A program made the translations under genes and the position numbers. The notes under the pieces were generated by a model. That model did not search any database, was not told where the DNA came from, and saw only the letters and a program-made list of their open reading frames with translations. Below are positions 36,058-64,000 of a stretch of 64,000 nucleotides of DNA, one piece after another; the stretch's first letter is position 1; the number at the start of each line of letters is the position of its first letter. Origin of the DNA: Hirudinaria manillensis (taxonomy: Eukaryota; Annelida; Clitellata; Hirudinida; Hirudinidae); contig CM067532.1 in the NCBI GenBank assembly GCA_034509925.1, forward strand, positions 3,173,142 through 3,237,141, given 5' to 3'.

Positions 36058-36352
36058 GGTGAAATACTGCCAGATAGCGATAAATACACAGAGAGTGACA
36101 GAGATTGACAAACACCGACACTGACAGATACTAATAAATACTGACAGATACTGACGGATACTGAAAAACACTGGCAGGTAGTGACAAATACTGACAGATA
36201 CTGACAAACACTGACAGATACTAATAAATACTGACAGATACTGACTGATACTGCAAAACATTGGCAGATAGTGACAAATACTGGCAGATACTGACAAACA
36301 CTGACAGATACTGACAAACACTGACAAATACTGGCAGATACTGACAGATACA
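36058..36352. repeat. Minisatellite with 10-bp unit
   Basis: About 29 units of ACTGACAGAT with variants (ACTGACAAAC, ACTGGCAGAT, ACTAATAAAT). Higher-order order is visible as repeated blocks of about 60 bp. Non-coding. Confidence 0.9.
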
Positions 36353-37532
36353 TGCACTTCTGAAGGCCACACAGCTTTCCAAGCCTTCACTTTGGCAACT
36401 GCTGAGGAAACAATCTCCACCAAAAATTCTTTATTCGGCGATTGACAAATACGAAGCCATCTTACCGACCGCAACTACAACAACGACGCCGCGGCCGCCG
36501 ACGACCACAACAACAGCAAAAGAGCAGCTATTTGCCCCATTCACATCTTGCTGTTCTTTGACCCTTGGAAGAGTTTGGTCCAAAGATCTCGACTGATTCT
36601 CAAATTATTTGCGGTACTATTTCAGCCATTTAACGGAATAATGGAATAATTGAATGATTTCTACTTTTTTTTTCTTTTAATCCGCATTAATTTGTCGCCC
36701 TTAAAGTGTCCGAGAACGCTGTGGAATGTTTGCTCGGAAGATGTCGACGTTGCCAGGTGAGTGCTAGCGTCGTCATGGATACCGTTGCCAAGGAGGTGGC
36801 TGTGGATCTGAAAGCATGGCCTTGCATTTAGCGAGCACTTCTAGAATCTCAACTCCCATTGAAACACAGTTTTTTACTCAATAAAGCCGTTTTTAAAACA
36901 CATTTTTCGACCATTTTCGAAAAAATTGTACAAATAAGCAATTAAATAGTTGCACGTCCGATGCAATCATTCAAGTGGGATATTATTTACGATATGAATA
37001 GGTCGTAATAAATTATGCAAATGAGAAGCAGGCGTGGTTTATCATCGCATTCGTCATCGCCATTATCATCATCATTGTCGGAAGCATCCGGACAACAATG
37101 GAGGCTGGGATTGGTAGAAATATTTCAATAGAGGAGAATGCCTTTTTTCCTACAAGGTTTTAGCAGGCTTTGCAATCAAAACAACAGCAAGAACAACAAC
37201 AATGACAACACCATCATCACCATCATCATCATCATCACAGTCAGCATCGCCGCCGTAGCCATCATTATCATGAACAGCAGGTGATGGTTTAAAGAGCGAG
37301 CAAACATCACGCAAGGAACACAGTAGGAGAAATAAACAAAATAATAAAATAAAAGAAGCAGCAGCAACAACAACAACAACAAAATGAGATGCAAACTGCC
37401 TCGTTCCGTGGGAGTTACTCGGAGTTACTGTCAACTCTGGAAAGTAACTCCTACTACTTCCTACTTCCTACTCGTTACTTCGTTACTCGAGCAACGTTTC
37501 GGTACGAAAAATGCCAAGCAATGTCATCGAGT
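36353..37532. other. Downstream flank of the tetraspanin gene
   Basis: Contains ACA/GCC triplet runs at 36470-36520, an ATC array at 37200-37260, and an ACA run at 37360-37385. A plus-strand block at 36708-36758, bounded by AG and GTGAGT, encodes ENAVECLLGRCRRCQ. It looks exon-like but has no partner exon. Confidence 0.35.
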
Positions 37533-59661
<22,129 letters not shown>

Positions 59662-60260
59662 CTATTAAGACCCCACGAACGCTTTGCAATCATGTTTTCT
59701 AAGGATGAACAATTTCTTTTTTCAAATTGTAATTATTTATGTTATTATAATTCATTTCCTGTGACTTAATTAATTTTAATTACATTTTTAAAAATGTATT
59801 TAGTTTCAAAAAATAATTTTTTTGTGATTTTTTAAATAAAAATTTACGGATTTCAGGATTAAATGTAGCACGAAATGAAATCTATTACAGCCACACTTTC
59901 ATCACAGCAATTTCTTTCTAATTATGAAAGTATTATAAATAAAAAACAATAATAAGCAACAAATATTTAAAAATCCCATTAATGTTATTATTGTTGTTAT
60001 AACATTGTTCTCGTTTTATTATTTTTATTATCATCATCAATATTGTCATTATGGAACTTCCGCTCAACAATGGCGAACTGTTCTCAGAAGAATCTTCCAC
60101 TTCCAGCAAGATTTCTCTCATTCATTCATTCATTCATTCACTCCTTCCTTTCAAGTGGGCAATCCAGGGAGTCGATTCACTCAGTCACCACTCTTCCGCA
60201 CTCCTTTTCAATACATGCAATCGTTCAAATCGTTCGCTGTTTTTCTAAGAAGTGATCGTC
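59662..60260. other. Presumed 5' region or intron of the tetraspanin gene
   Basis: Upstream of the first recognised tetraspanin exon on the minus strand. AT-rich with an ATTC repeat at 60118-60142. The missing 5' exon was not identified with confidence. Confidence 0.35.
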
Positions 60261-60267
60261 GCTAACC

Positions 60268-60590
60268 TTGTCACGTGCATGCACTCCTCGATACATGCAT
60301 TCATTCCTTGACATATGCATTCACTCCTTGTCACGTGCATTCATTCCTCGTCACGTGCATGCACTCTTCGACACGTGCATTCACTACTCATCACGTGCAT
60401 GCACTCCTAGACACATGCATTCACTCCTTGACATATGCATTCACTCCTAGACACATGCATTCACTCCTTGACATATGCATTCACTCCTTGACATATGCAT
60501 TCACTCCTTGTAACATGCACTCATGCCTTATCACGTGCATTCACTACTCATCACGTGCATTCACTCCTACGCACTCCTACGCACTCCTAC
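60268..60590. repeat. Minisatellite with about 20-bp unit
   Basis: Units like TCACTCCTTGACATATGCAT with variants (TCACGTGCATTCACTACTCA, CTAGACACATGCATTCACTC), about 14 copies, then CACTCCTACG repeats. Confidence 0.9.
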
Positions 60591-60797
60591 GCCCTACTGG
60601 AAACTCCATTTCGTCGACGTGGGAGACGTTAAAATGTCCGCTAGGATGTCGCTTGTTGAGAAGAAATTAATAGGTAGGACTTGACAGGGAAAGAAAATAA
60701 ATAGGCATTTCTTGGATCATGGACGATCCTCGGGCGATGATAATGATCGCCAAGACGATGATATTAATTGAGATGGCCGTTGTCATTATGCTGCTCT

Positions 60798-60875
60798 ATG
60801 CTTATGATGATGATTATGATGATGACGACGACGATGACTACGATGACGATGACGACGACGATGATGACCTGGACT
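60798..60875. repeat. (GAT/GAC)n microsatellite
   Basis: GATGATGACGACGACGATGAC-type array. Confidence 0.9.
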
Positions 60876-61084
60876 TCAGATCGGAAATGGAGCCACATAG
60901 AAAGATGCGCATTTCATTGTCTGGAAATGGAACCTCACTATGCTTGCTGGGTTCCTGGATGAGTTTTGCAACGTTCATAATAATATTTTTTTACGATAAT
61001 AAAAATAATAATAATAATAATAATAATTTTATTACGATTTTAACAGTGGCAGAAATTGAGATGAATGTCACTCAGAAGATGTCA

Positions 61085-61160
61085 CTCAGGTGATGATGAC
61101 GAAGACGATGATGATGTTGACGACGACGACGATGACGACGACGGAGACGATGATGATTGA
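61085..61160. repeat. (GAT/GAC)n microsatellite
   Basis: GATGATGACGAAGACGATGAT-type array. Confidence 0.9.
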
Positions 61161-61271
61161 CCAGGTAACTGCACGAATGCCTGGCAGCAAATTGTAGGTC
61201 GATAATTCATGGAATCAACTCATTATTTCCTTGACGTCCTCTGTTCGCTTGCAGCGCATTCCTCCGCCAAG

Positions 61272-61298
61272 CATCCATCATCGTCGTCATCATCGTCG

Positions 61299-61387
<89 letters not shown>

Positions 61388-61438
61388 GTCGTCTTAATCG
61401 CTATCCTCCTCGTCCTCCTCGTCGTCGTCGTCGTCATT
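61272..61438. repeat. (ATC/GTC)n microsatellite
   Basis: Long CAT/ATC array with GTC and CTC variants at its right end. Confidence 0.95.
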
Positions 61439-61534
61439 GACAAGAAGGGACAACAGCATCTCATCGGTGCTTAATCGTCATGCGTCATAATCCTTCAAAG
61501 ATAGGCTTTAAAATATCAAAAGCTGGTTTTGATA

Positions 61535-61563
61535 ACAACGTCGATGACGATGACGACGACACC

Positions 61564-61595
<32 letters not shown>

Positions 61596-61965
61596 CGACG
61601 AAAATGGTGATGACAATGATGACATCGCAGGTGATGATAATGATTATGGTGGTTCAATTAAAAGTGAATCCAACATGGAGTGCTGGACAGGAGTCGTTAA
61701 GAACATCTCCGATTGAACATGTCCAAGAGGAACAAAAGAGGTACTGATGATGATGACGACGATGTTGATAATTATGATGATGATGACGATGATGATGATG
61801 ATGATGACGATGACGGTGATGACGACGACGATTATGATCATGGAAAAGGAAATGACGATGACCTTGCCGTGGCATCAAAGATGATGATGATGACGATGAC
61901 GACGACCACGACGATGATATGATGATTATGATGATGGTGATGATGATGATGACGACGAAGCGAAG
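61535..61965. repeat. Compound (GAT/GAC)n microsatellites
   Basis: Three arrays (61540-61650, 61740-61850, 61875-61965) separated by short unique sequence; acidic open frames over them reflect GAT/GAC composition. Confidence 0.9.
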
Positions 61966-61989
61966 CAGAGCGAGTTGAATTATCAACTT

Positions 61990-62890
61990 TTAACGATTTA
62001 TGGACATTTTCCCGAATCCTGGAAAATTTAATTTCCTCTTTTTCGATGAAAACAATTTTAAAATTTAAATTTTAAATGATTTTAAATTTTAAATTTTTTT
62101 ATTCCTGGTTGGATGTTATTGGTGGGCAGCATTAAAAATAATGCTTAAGTTATTTCAATTAAGTAATTTCTAACCAAAGTATTTATTAAAATATGTTTTA
62201 TTTATTAAAATATGTTTTATTTAAATTTTTACCAAATTTTAATTTATATTAAAATATATTTATTTAAAGAAATAAAGAAGAATAGCTTTAAATACAAATT
62301 ATTTCTGGAGTTGACTGAAGGCCATGATTTCTTTTAAATGGAAACTATTTTCAGCTACGATATTAAATAACTTTTAATAATATCCTAAAATATCTTAATA
62401 AATGTTACTTTTAATGAATTAAATTCTATTGAAAATCAAATAACTTTATATTCATTAAGATATTAAATAAGTGTTAATAAAATCCTAAAATATTTTAATA
62501 AATTTATATTAACAATAAATTAATAGTTTTTAATAATTTTTATTTTTAATGAATTAAATTCGAATGAAATTCAAATAACTTTAAGTTTTTATCATTAAGA
62601 TTTTAAATAATTGTTAATAACATCCTAAAATATTTTAATAAATTTGTATTAATAATAATTTAATAATAAATTAATAATTTTTAATAATTTTTATTTTTAA
62701 TGAATTAAATTCGAATGAAATTCAAATCAATTCTTGAAATCAAACGCTTATAAATTTAAACGCATTTTCCTTCCTTCCTTCCGACTTTATTTTCGGGTGG
62801 TCTGAGTTATTTTTAGAAAGTCTAATTTTAGATCGTAGTGATTCATTCAGGGTTGTGCGCCTTGGCACTCTATAGCTGTCCATTCTTGAC
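61990..62890. other. AT-rich sequence with internal duplication
   Basis: Two similar blocks near 62500-62580 and 62640-62730 share TTTAATAATTTTTATTTTTAATGAATTAAATTCGAATGAAA-like words (quoted parts: TTTTTAATGAATTAAATTCG). No gene recognised. Confidence 0.5.
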
Positions 62891-62894
62891 CATA

Positions 62895-62930
62895 GCGATC
62901 ATTATCATTACCACCACCACCATCATCATC

Positions 62931-62966
<36 letters not shown>

Positions 62967-63001
62967 GTCATCGTCATCGTCATCGTGGTCGTCGTCGTCA
63001 T

Positions 63002-63033
<32 letters not shown>

Positions 63034-63122
63034 TCATCATCGTCGTCGTCATCACCACCACCACCATCACCACCACCATCATCATCATCATCATCATCAT
63101 AGTCATCATCATCAAGTTCGTC
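62895..63122. repeat. (ATC/ACC/GTC)n microsatellite
   Basis: About 225 bp of CAT/CAC/CGT triplets with three ACC-rich interruptions. Confidence 0.95.
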
Positions 63123-63282
63123 ATCTTAGGCCATATTAAAAGCTCCATGAAAAATTAATGAATCGACTGTGGCTGCTGTTGATGACGCCTAATTAATATT
63201 AATGACCTAACAACGCAAACCACGCCTCTCTTAATGGAGATGATAAACGAACGAAATCCACCTCCCCCTTCATTTGAGACCA

Positions 63283-63466
63283 CCAACGACCACCCATGTC
63301 TACCCATGTCCACCCACGTCCAACCCATGTCTATCCACGCCACCCATGTCTACCCATGCATACCCATGTCTACCCATGTACACCCATGTCCAACCCATGT
63401 CTATCCACGCCACCCATGTCTACCCATGTCCAACCCATGTCTACCCACGCCACCCATGTCTGCCCG
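63283..63466. repeat. Minisatellite with 12-13-bp unit
   Basis: Units CACCCATGTCTA, CAACCCATGTCTAT and CACGCCACCCATGTCTA, grouped into a longer block (TCCAACCCATGTCTATCCAC) that occurs three times. Confidence 0.9.
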
Positions 63467-63654
63467 GAGTCACCAAAAGTCTCTTGTGGGCGGCTATTTT
63501 TGGAAATGTTTCGTGTTTTGTGGTTGTTCGTTGTACCCAATGAAATCAAACTTGTATGCCTCTGTTTTCGTGTCCTGAGGAGTTAAAGGGACAACAACAT
63601 GGATGCAGCATTTGTACGACAACATGAGGAAGCATACCTAGACACGTAATTATA

Positions 63655-63800
63655 ACAACAATAATAATAATAACAAAAATAACAATAATAATAATAATAA
63701 CAATAATAATAATTAATAACAATAATAATAATTAATAACAATAACAATAAAAATAATAACAGCAACTACAACAACAATGATGACGACGACGACGACGTTA
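63655..63800. repeat. (AAT/AAC)n microsatellite followed by GAC array
   Basis: AATAATAATAACAATAAT-type array running into ACGACGACGACG. Confidence 0.9.
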
Positions 63801-64000
63801 ACAACATCTCATGACGACAACGAAGAGTAGCATTATTAAATGTCATGAAATCAGTAATTATGTAAAATATTATTAAAATTAACTATTAAAAGGCTTTTTA
63901 CTTTTTTTTAATTTTTTAAAATATATTTATTTTTAAAAATAAATTTATTTAAATTGTTATTTTCGATAAAATAACAAATTTTCAGAAATCACGAAGGGGC

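Noticed and set aside
36060-36352. CRISPR-like regular repeat
   Set aside because: Continuous 10-bp tandem units without unique spacers, in a eukaryotic genome.
36037-36474. 145-codon minus-strand frame with repeated SVSICQ
   Set aside because: Translation of the 10-bp minisatellite.
60719-61093. 124-codon frame with Asp runs and a hydrophobic segment
   Set aside because: Asp run comes from the GAT/GAC array; the rest lacks features of a conserved protein.
63234-63586. Pro/His/Thr-rich frames of 90-114 codons
   Set aside because: Translation of the 12-13-bp minisatellite in three frames.

Overview
The window is a piece of nuclear DNA from an invertebrate animal. Evidence: spliced genes with GT..AG introns of about 50-200 bp, AATAAA poly(A) signals, metazoan-specific families (alpha-2-macroglobulin/TEP, tetraspanin, Aven-like), non-LTR retrotransposons of the restriction-like-endonuclease (RLE) type, and a TATA plus TCAGT start-site pair of arthropod type upstream of the macroglobulin gene. 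An arthropod is my best guess; the species cannot be read from the sequence. Exon structures were built by hand from splice sites and phase, and no database search was run.

Layout. 1-13.2 kb is repeat-rich: a TA-flanked MITE (235-499), dispersed repeats, a spliced leucine-rich-repeat-like gene (about 2909-4323, perhaps continuing to 5.3 kb), a decayed LTR element with a recognisable gag (6.85-7.65 kb), LINE relics on the minus strand (8.37-9.46 and 10.47-10.9 kb) and related LTR fragments. 13.3-20.5 kb is compact and genic: an Aven-like gene (+), GINS1/PSF1 (-, seven exons, all phases fitting), a single-pass PPxY membrane protein (+), and RpS16 (+, four exons). 22.5-29.9 kb is an alpha-2-macroglobulin/TEP-family gene with 34 coding exons and about 1,480 residues, whose thioester motif GCGEQ is absent.

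30-37 kb is largely non-coding and becomes microsatellite-rich at about 33.9 kb. From 59.66 kb down to 37.53 kb runs one minus-strand tetraspanin gene. Its seven recognised coding exons (all phase 0, at least 330 residues) are scattered over 22 kb, because its introns are filled with simple repeats and retrotransposons. One intron holds an apparently intact 1,183-codon RLE retrotransposon (46.16-49.72 kb) resembling the R4/Dong clade and lying between TAA arrays. Another intron holds a truncated RLE element of a different lineage (39.53-41.3 kb), and a third holds a decayed second copy of the R4-like element (57.66-58.36 kb), again ending in TAA repeats. 59.7-64 kb is almost entirely microsatellite and minisatellite DNA.

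The genes are unrelated housekeeping and secretory or membrane functions; nothing suggests an operon or joint pathway. The points of most interest are the thioester-less macroglobulin, the TAA-associated intact retrotransposon, the PPxY membrane protein with almost no ectodomain, and the sharp change in repeat content at about 33.9 kb.
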